Assembly (NCBI RefSeq): GCF_023073355.1
Contig: NZ_JADPJI010000008.1
Location: 372,001-436,000, forward strand
From: Bradyrhizobium sp. 199
GTDB lineage: Bacteria > Pseudomonadota > Alphaproteobacteria > Rhizobiales > Xanthobacteraceae
Direction: 5' to 3'
Length of the DNA stretch: 64,000 nt
The position numbers and the translations under genes were made by a program. Below, piece by piece: positions 16,953 through 24,378 of the stretch. Under the pieces are notes generated by a model that was given only the letters and a program-made list of their open reading frames with translations, had not been told where the DNA came from and did no database searches. Position 1 is the stretch's first letter. Each line of letters opens with the position of its first letter.

Positions 16953-17609
16953 ATGACGACAGCCCTGACACGCAACAGCACGACGCCCGTCGCAGCATAC
17001 GATCGCAGCATGTCGAGCCCGCGGCTCAAGCTCACCCGACGACGCATCGTGATCCAGCATCCCGACTCGCAGGCCGGCGAACGGATGCTGGCCGAGGCAC
17101 TCGGCGCCGTCGACCGCGACGCGCTGCACGGCATCCTCAAGCAATTGATGAAGGCCAGTGTGATCCTGCAGAAGCCCGATGAAGCCAATCTCGCCTTCAT
17201 GGTCTCGATGATGAAGAGCATCGCACCCAGGGATTCCCTCGAGGCCATGCTGACGGCACAGATGGTATCCGTTCACGTGGCCACAATGCGCTCCGCCTGC
17301 CGCCTTGCTTTCACCGAGGACGTCTCGCAGCAGGAAGGCATCACACGCGCATTGACCCGGCTGGCCCGCACCTTCGCAGCCCAGATGGAGGCCCTGAACC
17401 GTCATCGCGGCAACGGCGAGCGTCAGATCACGGTGCAGAATTTGTCGGTGCAGGATGGCGGCAGGGCAATCGTGGGCAACGTCACGCAGCATGCGAGCGT
17501 GAGCGTCGCCGACACGAGCACCGCGATAGACGCGGGAACGGCCCCGTTCCGCGAAGCCGGCGAATGCGAACACGACCGGGCCCAGGTGATGCAAGACGCC
17601 ACGGCATGA
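16953..17609 (+). CDS. Hypothetical protein, first gene of a coupled pair
   Basis: This 218-residue protein is not recognised. AAGGAG lies before the ATG at 16953. It has a basic N-terminus (SSPRLKLTRRRIVIQHPDSQ), then a helical central part (residues 45-150; MLAEALGAVDRDALHGILKQ and AFTEDVSQQEGITRALTRLA) and a low-complexity polar tail. It has no signal peptide or membrane segment, so it is probably cytoplasmic. Its stop overlaps the start of the next gene (ATGA), and that gene encodes a GAPxGNxNAxxHG protein of a type often found beside phage terminase genes. I infer a phage-derived or DNA-associated role but cannot assign a function. Confidence 0.7.
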   Translation: MTTALTRNSTTPVAAYDRSMSSPRLKLTRRRIVIQHPDSQAGERMLAEALGAVDRDALHGILKQLMKASVILQKPDEANLAFMVSMMKSIAPRDSLEAMLTAQMVSVHVATMRSACRLAFTEDVSQQEGITRALTRLARTFAAQMEALNRHRGNGERQITVQNLSVQDGGRAIVGNVTQHASVSVADTSTAIDAGTAPFREAGECEHDRAQVMQDATA

Positions 17610-17947
17610 GCGCCGATCACATCCGCAACACGAGCGCGATGTCGGCGAGCCCGCGCTGCGGCGCCGGCACGCGCGGCGGCCTTCCCTGCCGCGCGCCGGC
17701 CCTGCGCGGCAAGCTCCGCTGCCGCATGCACGGCGGCGCCGCGGGATCAGGCGCGCCGTCGGGAAATCGCAATGCCCGAAAGCATGGCGCCTTCACACGG
17801 GAGCGGATCGCGGAGCGAGAGGCGATCCGGACGCTGCTGGGCGAGGCGGGAAAGCTGCTGGGGGAGATGGAAGCACTGCAACATCGAGGCTTGGCCACAC
17901 CGCCGGCTCGCCACCTGAAGGGCTATAGCGCGATGCGATCAGGATGA
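17606..17947 (+). CDS. Small protein with HGG-GAPxGNxNAxKHG motif
   Basis: A 113-residue basic protein. CGAGTRGGLPCRAPALRGK followed by CRMHGG forms a possible Cys/His cluster, and the hallmark HGGAAGSGAPSGNRNARKHG spans about residues 42-61. A short helix with many Arg/Glu (TRERIAEREAIRTLLGE) follows. Proteins with this motif are abundant in Rhizobiales and in phage genomes near packaging genes, but their function is not established. The start overlaps the stop of the upstream gene by four bases. The last seven residues and the stop codon are encoded by the left end of a palindromic repeat (17927-18028), so the native C-terminus may have been changed by repeat insertion. Confidence 0.75.
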   Translation: MSADHIRNTSAMSASPRCGAGTRGGLPCRAPALRGKLRCRMHGGAAGSGAPSGNRNARKHGAFTRERIAEREAIRTLLGEAGKLLGEMEALQHRGLATPPARHLKGYSAMRSG

Positions 17948-18028
17948 ATCGCCATCGCGCTTTAGGTTGTTGTTTAAGAATGATTCTTTTCGGAAAACCG
18001 CTGCGCACTTTTCCGGATCATGCTTTAG
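17927..18028. repeat. 102-bp palindromic repeat, copy 1
   Basis: The element begins AGCGCGATGCGATCAGGATG and ends CTTTTCCGGATCATGCTTTAG-like sequence. It contains two hairpins: GCGCGAT...ATCGCGC on the left, and a long one on the right in which TTTTCGGAAAACCG faces CTTTTCCGGATCATGC. A near-identical copy lies at 25528-25628; this copy has one extra T and a few base changes. It sits between the HGG-motif gene and a converging small gene and supplies the stop codons of both. Confidence 0.9.
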
Positions 18029-18207
18029 TGCGGCGGGTTCGCCGGATCGACGGCAGAGTTCTGCAGCCCCGCCTCATCCAGTGCCTGGGCAATCTGCTTC
18101 GCCAGCAGCTTGGCTTCTTCGGTCCCGATTTGTGCGTCGGGATGTCCTTTGAAGAACGCGCAGATAGTCGTGGCGATGATGGTATTTACCTGGTGCAGAT
18201 CAACCAT
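18025..18207 (-). CDS. Small hypothetical protein (60 aa)
   Basis: The frame encodes 60 residues starting MVDLHQVNTIIATTICAFFK and continuing with an amphipathic helix rich in Ala, Glu and Lys (TEEAKLLAKQIAQALDEAGLQ). The composition looks like a real cytoplasmic protein. The ribosome-binding site is weak. The TAA stop falls inside the right end of the palindromic repeat. No function is known, and it may be spurious. Confidence 0.42.
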   Translation of the reverse strand: MVDLHQVNTIIATTICAFFKGHPDAQIGTEEAKLLAKQIAQALDEAGLQNSAVDPANPPH

Positions 18208-18276
18208 TTGATGCCCACGAAGTTGCGAGCAGCTTCACCCGATGGGGTGCGCATCGGCCCTGATAATGGAGTGCGG

Positions 18277-18351
18277 TCAACGCAAGCCAAGGAATGAAAG
18301 AATGGCCGCGATCACAACGACTAGTCCTACGAGGTAAATCAGGCCGTTCAT
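18277..18351 (-). CDS. 24-residue single-span membrane protein
   Basis: A very short gene reading MNGLIYLVGLVVVIAAILSF then LGLR and stop. AAGGAG sits eight bases before the ATG. The whole protein is one membrane helix with a short charged end. Small proteins of exactly this style (IYLVGLVVV...LSFLGLR) recur in Bradyrhizobium-type genomes. It lies just downstream of the DUF3606-like gene on the same strand (31 bases), so the two may be co-transcribed. Function unknown. Confidence 0.65.
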   Translation of the reverse strand: MNGLIYLVGLVVVIAAILSFLGLR

Positions 18352-18382
18352 CGCAATGCTCCTTTTCGGTGGGAGGACTGAT

Positions 18383-18610
18383 TTATCCGGGGGTCGTGAG
18401 TCCGCCCTTGGCGCCGCACTGGTCATCGAGCTCAAGCTTTTCGAGCTGAACTTCTTTCTCTATGGCCGTCAGAGAGTTACCGATTTTGTCGACGATCCTG
18501 ACCAAATCGGCATCGGAGATCTTAAGCCGCTTTCGAACGGACTTTACCTGACTTGCGTTCGCAAGATCGAGCGTTGCGCGAATGACCCGTGGCGGTCTTG
18601 AGCACAGCAT
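18383..18610 (-). CDS. DUF3606-like small protein
   Basis: The 75-residue product begins MLCSRPPRVIRATLDLANAS. Its core, QVKSVRKRLKISDADLVRIV followed by DKIGNSLTAIEKEV, fits the DUF3606 pattern of a small helix-turn-helix-like protein found in many Rhizobiales. AGGAG lies eight bases upstream of the ATG at 18610, which fixes the start; a longer in-frame extension upstream lacks a signal. The C-terminus is acidic and ends CGAKGGLTTPG. DUF3606 proteins are often near stress genes but have no defined role. Confidence 0.65.
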   Translation of the reverse strand: MLCSRPPRVIRATLDLANASQVKSVRKRLKISDADLVRIVDKIGNSLTAIEKEVQLEKLELDDQCGAKGGLTTPG

Positions 18611-18849
18611 GAGCAGGTCTCCTGACCAGGGTAAGCGCGATGGCGTCCCACTTGTTCCGATGCTCACCAAAGCGCGCGGCTTAAGAACGGAGTGAGCAAA
18701 GTGCGATGATCATCGCGATCAAGCGGGGCGGGACACTTCGACCCGGTCCGAGGGCGCGGATACAAGCGTAAGTTGATCCACGCGGCCTGCCATCAGTCCT
18801 GCCTAGGCCAATCGCGCTGCGCAAATCGACAGCGGCAGGTCCGCCGGTG

Positions 18850-20268
18850 TCATCCTCGCGGCAGTGTTGCCACGCCTCGAACGGTTTCGAAGCTGGCAGG
18901 TTGCAACGCGGCTCGTCTCTCCGCGATAGCATTAGTCAAGAGGTCAAGCACCAGCCCGAATGCCGCGAGTTCCTCTTGCTCGATAGCGCCGTCGTCGTAG
19001 CATTCGAGGGTTTCGGCGATGATGAGGTCGGCCTCACGCTGCAGGCCAAGAAGTTCCTGATTGGACTCCGCTGCCCGCGCGCTGGAAACCATCGCCAGAA
19101 TTCTCGCGCGATGGCTGGTGTTGTCCTCTCTTTCGTCGCGGTTCAAATAGCGGCGCAACCAGGCGGCGGCCGAGCCGACGCCGGAGAGAAGCAGAAGCCC
19201 GAACCAGAAGTAGTCGCCGTACCGGTCGAGAAAGGTGCGTTCGTTGCCGTCAATGACGGCCGCCGCTCCCCGGTGTACCGGCAGCTCCGTGTCCTTCTCG
19301 AGGTCCGGTTTTGTGATATGTGCGGCGCCGGGAACCTGCCTGGCAATCGCTTGACGGACGGCAAAGAGCTGTCGGAAAAATGCGGCGACCGTCGCTTCAG
19401 ACAAGCTCTTTCTGGCCACGATGAGGTGGCTCACGCTGAGCGTCTCAACCTTGTCACCCGGCCAGGCCGGATCCGCGTTGAAGACGCTGGGTGGAATTTC
19501 CTCGGATTCATACCGCGGATGCCTCAAGGCGATCGCTTCAGATGTCTCGACGGCGAGAAACTTCGGCTCGCCCCGGGTCCGCGCCGTTGCAGCGACGGCG
19601 TCCGCCGTGATTTTGCTGTCAAGTGGCCCAACCGCCATGAATGCATCGAGGCTCGGATCGCGCGCCAGTTCTTCGATCTGATCCGTGCCAAAATGCGTCA
19701 CCGTGACCTTCCCGACCTCCACCCCGGAGGCGCTCAGGATGACCCGCAGCAGCGCGGCGTTGACCGGGGTCCGCCCGATCACGCCGACACGTTTCCCGGC
19801 GAGATCGGCGATCTCCTTGATTTTCGGCGACTGCTTTCTTTTCGAGCCCTTGCCGGCAAGTCCAGACGGTGCCCAGAGCACAGCGAAGTTCTTGCGCACG
19901 ACGGCGACGGTCTGCGCCTCGGCGGGCATGTCCAGATCGCCGCGGCCGACGGCGAGGTCGGCCTTGCCCGCCCCAAGCAGGGCGAGAGACTCCACCGCCC
20001 CGTCGGTTTTGATCGGAAGCAGCCTGATACTCCGGCTTTCGCTTCCGAAGGCGTCTGCCATTGCTTGAACGACCTTGTAGTCGTCGCTGCCCGGCGGGCC
20101 AACGGCGATCCGGAGGATGTCCGGCCGCAATGCATAATAGAGCGCGCCCGCCGCGGCGCCGAAGACAAGAAATCCTACCGCGAGAGCCGAGAGCAAGGAA
20201 TTGCTCCTTCTCCGCTCTCGGCGGGCCGCGTCACCAGTCGTCTGACTTGTACTTTCGGACGAAGACAT
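18850..20268 (-). CDS. TAXI family TRAP-type solute-binding protein with two membrane anchors
   Basis: This 472-residue protein starts MSSSESTSQTTGDAARRERR and has a first hydrophobic segment (SLLSALAVGFLVFGAAAGAL, about residues 23-45). The TAXI solute-binding domain follows: LRIAVGPPGSDDYKVVQAMA near residue 53, GKADLAVGRGDLDM and LAGKRVGVIGRTPVNAALLR. Near residue 360 comes a second hydrophobic segment (YFWFGLLLLSGVGSAAAWLRR). A C-terminal cytoplasmic region of about 100 residues, partly coiled-coil, closes the protein. TAXI proteins normally deliver ligands to a DctQM-fused permease; none is encoded here. The double anchor makes it more like a membrane-bound sensor or tethered receptor. 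The ligand is unknown. Confidence 0.8.
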   Translation of the reverse strand: MSSSESTSQTTGDAARRERRRSNSLLSALAVGFLVFGAAAGALYYALRPDILRIAVGPPGSDDYKVVQAMADAFGSESRSIRLLPIKTDGAVESLALLGAGKADLAVGRGDLDMPAEAQTVAVVRKNFAVLWAPSGLAGKGSKRKQSPKIKEIADLAGKRVGVIGRTPVNAALLRVILSASGVEVGKVTVTHFGTDQIEELARDPSLDAFMAVGPLDSKITADAVAATARTRGEPKFLAVETSEAIALRHPRYESEEIPPSVFNADPAWPGDKVETLSVSHLIVARKSLSEATVAAFFRQLFAVRQAIARQVPGAAHITKPDLEKDTELPVHRGAAAVIDGNERTFLDRYGDYFWFGLLLLSGVGSAAAWLRRYLNRDEREDNTSHRARILAMVSSARAAESNQELLGLQREADLIIAETLECYDDGAIEQEELAAFGLVLDLLTNAIAERRAALQPASFETVRGVATLPRG

Positions 20269-20571
20269 TGGCCGCCAACAGATGCAGGTGCTTCCTGCCT
20301 GGCAGGATACCACGTTTTCCTGGGTATAACTTCCCAGCGGACGTCCTGGTTAATAAGCGCCGTCTGAGGCTGCAATACGCCAGCCAGCCCTGGGGCCATA
20401 AGGCCGGCAGCACTTGGCAAACGCCTCCTGATTGCCGGCGCCTATCTTTGGTCTTGAGCACGGCGATCGAGAGAAGCCACAATTCGGAATGAGGGGGTCC
20501 CGCTGCCGCCATTGGCGGCCGCGCTGCCATCATGTACGCCCATCCGAAAATCATCTCGGGACGGACGCCTC
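20269..20571. other. Divergent intergenic region
   Basis: About 300 bases separate the TAXI gene (minus) from the MFS gene (plus) and must hold both promoters. No convincing small gene, hairpin or operator was seen; open frames here have poor codon use and no ribosome-binding site. Confidence 0.4.
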
Positions 20572-21819
20572 ATGACGACCGCCGGCACCGACGACGCGGG
20601 CACCGCCACTCGCGCGCTGATCTTTGCGCTGCTAGCGCTAGCGTGCGGCCACATGCTCTCCACCCTGCTGCGCACCATTCCGGCGGTCAGCCTCGATCTT
20701 ATGGCGGCGGATTTCCGCATCGAGCCGCAGGCGCTGGCGAGCCTCACCTCGATCTATCCGTTCGCCTTTGCCGCGGCGCAGATTCCGGTGGGAGCTGCGA
20801 TGGACCGGTTTGGCGTGCGACCGGTGTCGCTGAGCCTGCTTGCGGGAACCGTGATCGGCGCCATCGCCTCGGGATTTGCGACCGGCGCTGCGAGCTTTGC
20901 GGTCGGGCAGTTCATGCTGGGGGTTGCCACCTCGGGCATGCTGATGTGCCCGATGACGCTGGCGGCCAAGCAATTGTCGGCGGCGCGGTTTGGACTGTGG
21001 TCGGGCGCGATCCTCTCGATCGGCAATATCGGCATGCTGCTGTCGGCAAGCCCGCTCGCCTTCGTGGTCGATGCTTACGGCTGGCGCGCCGGGTTCTGGC
21101 TGTCCGCCTTTGGCGGGATCGCGGTGGCGCTCGCGGTATTCGCGCTGGTGCCGAGCCCGCCGGCCGAGCACAAGGACGCGTCCTCTCCGCTATCGCAGAT
21201 GATCGAGGTACTCAGGCTCGGCCTCTCGCGCCCCCTGCGCGGTCTCATCGCATTGGCGCTGGTGTCGCTGGCGACCTCTCTCGTGCTGCGCGGCCTGTGG
21301 GGCGGCCCGTGGCTGATGCAGGTCAAGGACCTGTCGCGGGTGGAGGCCGGCAACCAGCTCGGCGCATTCACGCTGGCGATGATCATAGGCCCGCTTCTCA
21401 TCGGCATGATCGACCGCAGGCTCGGCCGCCGCCGCGCGCTGGTGGCGGGCACGCACATGGTCGGCGCGCTGCTGGTGGTGCTGATGGCGCTCGGGGCGCC
21501 GCACTATGCGGTGTCGGCCCTGTTCGGCGTGCCGGTGATGCCGCCGCAATACGACCTCGTGCTGTTCGTTCTCATCGGCCTGGCGACGTCGGCGCAGCCG
21601 CTGCTGTTCGGCATGTCGCGTCAGCTGGTCGACGCGCAAACCACCGGCAAGGCGCTTGCGGCCGTGAACCTCGCCTTCTTTCTCGGCGCCGCCTTGATGC
21701 AGTCGGTGACAGGCGCGGTTGCGGCGCTCGCCGGGCTGGCGGCCGTGCTGCTGTTCATGGCCGCGATGCTGGCGTTCGGCGTACTGATGTTTTTGACTTA
21801 CACCTCGCCGCGTTCGTAG
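20572..21819 (+). CDS. MFS transporter
   Basis: A 415-residue membrane protein with about twelve helices. After a short polar N-terminus (MTTAGTDDAGTATRA) come the first helix pair and the MFS motif A-like loop GAAMDRFGVRPVSLSLLAG. A second repeat-half loop, GMIDRRLGRRRALVAGTHMV, lies near residue 275. FWLSAFGGIAVALAVF and the WRAGFWL segment are typical of the NNP/ACS-like MFS group. The substrate is unknown. The ATG at 20572 is chosen because the frame upstream lacks a start signal. The stop codon lies in the first bases of a palindromic repeat that separates it from the peptidase gene. Confidence 0.88.
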   Translation: MTTAGTDDAGTATRALIFALLALACGHMLSTLLRTIPAVSLDLMAADFRIEPQALASLTSIYPFAFAAAQIPVGAAMDRFGVRPVSLSLLAGTVIGAIASGFATGAASFAVGQFMLGVATSGMLMCPMTLAAKQLSAARFGLWSGAILSIGNIGMLLSASPLAFVVDAYGWRAGFWLSAFGGIAVALAVFALVPSPPAEHKDASSPLSQMIEVLRLGLSRPLRGLIALALVSLATSLVLRGLWGGPWLMQVKDLSRVEAGNQLGAFTLAMIIGPLLIGMIDRRLGRRRALVAGTHMVGALLVVLMALGAPHYAVSALFGVPVMPPQYDLVLFVLIGLATSAQPLLFGMSRQLVDAQTTGKALAAVNLAFFLGAALMQSVTGAVAALAGLAAVLLFMAAMLAFGVLMFLTYTSPRS

Positions 21820-21898
21820 GATGGGTAGAGCGACAGCGAAACTCATTATGAGCTCGCACGCGGTCGATGGGTTTCGCTGCGCTCTACCCATCTTACGC
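21818..21898. repeat. Inverted repeat of about 27-bp arms
   Basis: TAGGATGGGTAGAGCGACAG (from 21818) is mirrored by a sequence ending GCGCTCTACCCATCTTACG near 21897, with GCGAAAC/GTTTCGC extending the stem. Two or three mismatches interrupt the stem. It lies between two genes on the same strand and could reduce read-through or protect the 3' end of the MFS transcript. Confidence 0.75.
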
Positions 21899-21915
21899 CT
21901 GAAGGAATGAACTCC

Positions 21916-23109
21916 ATGCCTGTCGACACCAAAGCCGCCACCGACCGCCTCATGCGCTTCCTCGCCGTGGAGGGCGTGACCGGACAGGAGGCGGCGATCG
22001 GGCGTGAGCTCATGGCCGCGCTGAAGAAGAGCGGCGTGCCGGCAAAGGCGATCCGGCTTGACGACGCCAACAGCCGCATTCCGGTGCCGACCGAGACCGG
22101 CAATCTCATCGTCGACCTGCCCGGCCGCGGCGCGCTGCACAACCAGCCGCGGATCATGTTCATGACGCATATGGACACCGTGCCGCTTTGCGCCGGTGCC
22201 AAGCCGAAGAAATCAGGCCGCAAGATCGTCAACGAAGCCAAGGCCGCGCTCGGCGGCGACAACCGCTGCGGCTGCGGCGTGCTGGTGACGCTGGCGGCCG
22301 AGCTCGCCAGGCAGAAGCTCGATCATCCGCCGATCACGCTATTGTTCTGCGTGCGCGAGGAGAGCGGGCTCTATGGCGCGCGCCACGTCAAGCTGGACGA
22401 GCTCGGCTCGCCGGTGATGGCGTTCAACTATGACGGCGGCTCCGCCTCCAACGTCGTCATCGGCGCGGTCGGCGCCGACCGCTGGACCGTCGAGATCTTC
22501 GGCCGCGCCTCGCATGCCGGCGTCGCGCCGGAGCGCGGCATCTCCTCGACCATGATCATGGCGCTCGCACTTGCGGACGTGAAGGCCGGCGGCTGGTTCG
22601 GCAAGGTGGTGAAGGGAAGGCAGCAAGGCACCAGCAATGTCGGCCCCGTCACCGGCGGCGAAGGCCGCCCGGCGGGCGATGCCACCAACGTCGTCACCGA
22701 CTACGTGCATGTGCGCGGCGAATGCCGCAGCCATGACGGAAAATTCTTCAAGGAAATCACCAAGGCCTACAAGGCCGCGTTCGAGAAGGCGGCCAAGAAG
22801 GTCACCAATGCGCAAGGCAAGTCCGGCAAGATCAAGTTCAAGGCCGAGACCGACTATTATCCGTTCCGCATGAAGGACAGCCAGCCTGTCATCAAGCGCG
22901 CGGTCGAGGCCGTCTCAGCAGTCGGCGGCACTCCGAACGTCCGCACCGCCAATGGCGGCCTGGATGCCAACTGGATGGTTCGTCACGGCATTCCGACCGT
23001 GACATTCGGCGCCGGCCAGAACGAGGCGCACACGATCGACGAGTGGATCAATCTGGATGAGTATGATCGGGCCTGCGCGCTGGCCGTGCAACTCGCGACG
23101 ATGCGGTGA
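21916..23109 (+). CDS. M20 family metallopeptidase, peptidase T-like
   Basis: A 397-residue zinc peptidase. The M20 ligands are visible in order: His in FMTHMDTVP, Asp in GGDNRCGCG, the catalytic and ligand Glu pair in REESGLYGARH, Asp in FNYDGGS, and the final His in NEAHTIDEWI. A lid domain (RASHAGVAPERGISSTMIM) lies between, as in PepT and the M20B aminotripeptidases. It probably trims N-terminal residues from tripeptides in the cytoplasm. GAAGGA lies directly against the ATG at 21907 but nine bases before the ATG at 21916, so the second start is preferred. It begins a run of genes for peptidase, enolase-superfamily enzyme and amidohydrolase on this strand. Confidence 0.88.
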   Translation: MPVDTKAATDRLMRFLAVEGVTGQEAAIGRELMAALKKSGVPAKAIRLDDANSRIPVPTETGNLIVDLPGRGALHNQPRIMFMTHMDTVPLCAGAKPKKSGRKIVNEAKAALGGDNRCGCGVLVTLAAELARQKLDHPPITLLFCVREESGLYGARHVKLDELGSPVMAFNYDGGSASNVVIGAVGADRWTVEIFGRASHAGVAPERGISSTMIMALALADVKAGGWFGKVVKGRQQGTSNVGPVTGGEGRPAGDATNVVTDYVHVRGECRSHDGKFFKEITKAYKAAFEKAAKKVTNAQGKSGKIKFKAETDYYPFRMKDSQPVIKRAVEAVSAVGGTPNVRTANGGLDANWMVRHGIPTVTFGAGQNEAHTIDEWINLDEYDRACALAVQLATMR

Positions 23110-23148
23110 GTTGCGTTTGTAAGCAAAAAGAAAAAGCAGGGAGCAAAC

Positions 23149-24237
23149 ATGCCACACATCGCAAATATCGAGACGGGTTTCTACCGGATCCCCCTCCCCG
23201 TCACGCTCTCCGATTCCACCCACGGCGAGATCGCGGCGTTCGAGCTGATCACCTGCCGCATCCGTGATGCCGAGGGCGCCGAAGGCGTCGGCTACACCTA
23301 CACGGTGGGGCGCAATGGCGGCGCTGTCGCCGACATTCTCAAGCGCGAGATTCCGCCGCTGATCGAGGGCCACGAGGCCGACAACACCGAAGCCGTCTGG
23401 CACCATGTCTGGTGGGCGCTGCATTATGGCGGCCGGGGTGGGCCGGTGGTGCTGGCGCTCTCCGCGCTCGACATTGCGCTGTGGGATTTGAAGGCGCGGC
23501 GCGCCAAGCTGCCACTCTACCAGTTGCTCGGCGGCTTCGACGCGCGCGTGCCGTGCTATGCCGGCGGCATCGATCTTGATCTCTCCGTCGATGCGCTGCT
23601 CAAGCAGACCGACGGCAATCTCGACAAGGGATTTCGCGCCATCAAGATGAAGGTCGGCCGGCCCGACCTGAAAGCCGACGTCGCGAAAGTCTCCGCGATG
23701 CGACAGCACCTCGGCGATGGTTTTCCGCTGATGGCGGATGCCAACATGAAATGGACCGTCGAGGAAGCCATCCGTGCGGCCCGCGCATTCGTTCCTTACG
23801 ACCTCACCTGGCTCGAGGAGCCGATCATCCCCGATGACGTTGCCGGCCATGCCCGCATCATGCAGGAGGGCGGTGTGCCGATCGCGGCGGGCGAAAATTT
23901 GCGCTCGCTGTGGGAGTTCAAGAACTACATCGCCAACGGCGCGGTGTCCTATCCCGAGCCCGACGTCACCAATTGCGGCGGCGTCAGCGCCTTCATGAAG
24001 ATCGCGCGGCTCGCGGAAGCGTTCAACCTGCCCGTCACCAGCCACGGCGCGCATGACATCACCGTGCATCTGCTCGCGGCCTGCCCGAACCGCTCCTATC
24101 TGGAGGCGCACGGCTTCGGGCTGGACAAGTACATCGAGCACCCGCTGGAGCTTCAGGACGGCAAAGCGCTGGCGCCGGATCGGACCGGCCACGGCATCAG
24201 CTTCGACTGGAGCGGGCTGGCGAAGCTGGCGACGTAA
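23149..24237 (+). CDS. Mandelate racemase/muconate lactonizing enzyme family protein
   Basis: A 362-residue member of the enolase superfamily. The capping domain covers residues 1-130, and the barrel follows with the base motif AIKMKVG (KxK), metal ligands in PLMADANMKW (Asp), WLEEPI (Glu) and AAGENL (Glu), and the general base His in SHGAHDITVH. It therefore abstracts an alpha-proton from a carboxylic acid, as a dehydratase, racemase or lactonizing enzyme; the precise substrate (sugar acid or dipeptide) is not readable. GGGAG precedes the ATG. It follows the peptidase gene by about 40 bases, so the two may form an operon. Confidence 0.9.
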   Translation: MPHIANIETGFYRIPLPVTLSDSTHGEIAAFELITCRIRDAEGAEGVGYTYTVGRNGGAVADILKREIPPLIEGHEADNTEAVWHHVWWALHYGGRGGPVVLALSALDIALWDLKARRAKLPLYQLLGGFDARVPCYAGGIDLDLSVDALLKQTDGNLDKGFRAIKMKVGRPDLKADVAKVSAMRQHLGDGFPLMADANMKWTVEEAIRAARAFVPYDLTWLEEPIIPDDVAGHARIMQEGGVPIAAGENLRSLWEFKNYIANGAVSYPEPDVTNCGGVSAFMKIARLAEAFNLPVTSHGAHDITVHLLAACPNRSYLEAHGFGLDKYIEHPLELQDGKALAPDRTGHGISFDWSGLAKLAT

Positions 24238-24243
24238 CGCTGG

Positions 24244-24275
24244 CCGTCATGGCCGGGCTTGCCTGGCCACGACGG
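24244..24275. repeat. REP-like hairpin
   Basis: CCGTC-A-TGGCC (24244-24254) pairs with GGCCA-C-GACGG (24265-24275) with one mismatch and a 10-base loop. It lies just after the stop of the enolase-superfamily gene and resembles the GGCCGTCATGGCCGG palindromes frequent in this genus. Confidence 0.6.
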
Positions 24276-24378
24276 CGTGGTGAACCGCTTTGCCGCACGC
24301 GAGGCGTTCTGACATGGCGGATGCAGCAGCCAGATAATCCGCTATGGTGACGGCAGAAATCATCGAAAGACGCCCATC

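Noticed and set aside
18681..18932. An 83-codon minus-strand frame
   Set aside because: Arg/Pro-rich, no ribosome-binding site and it overlaps the end of the TAXI gene.
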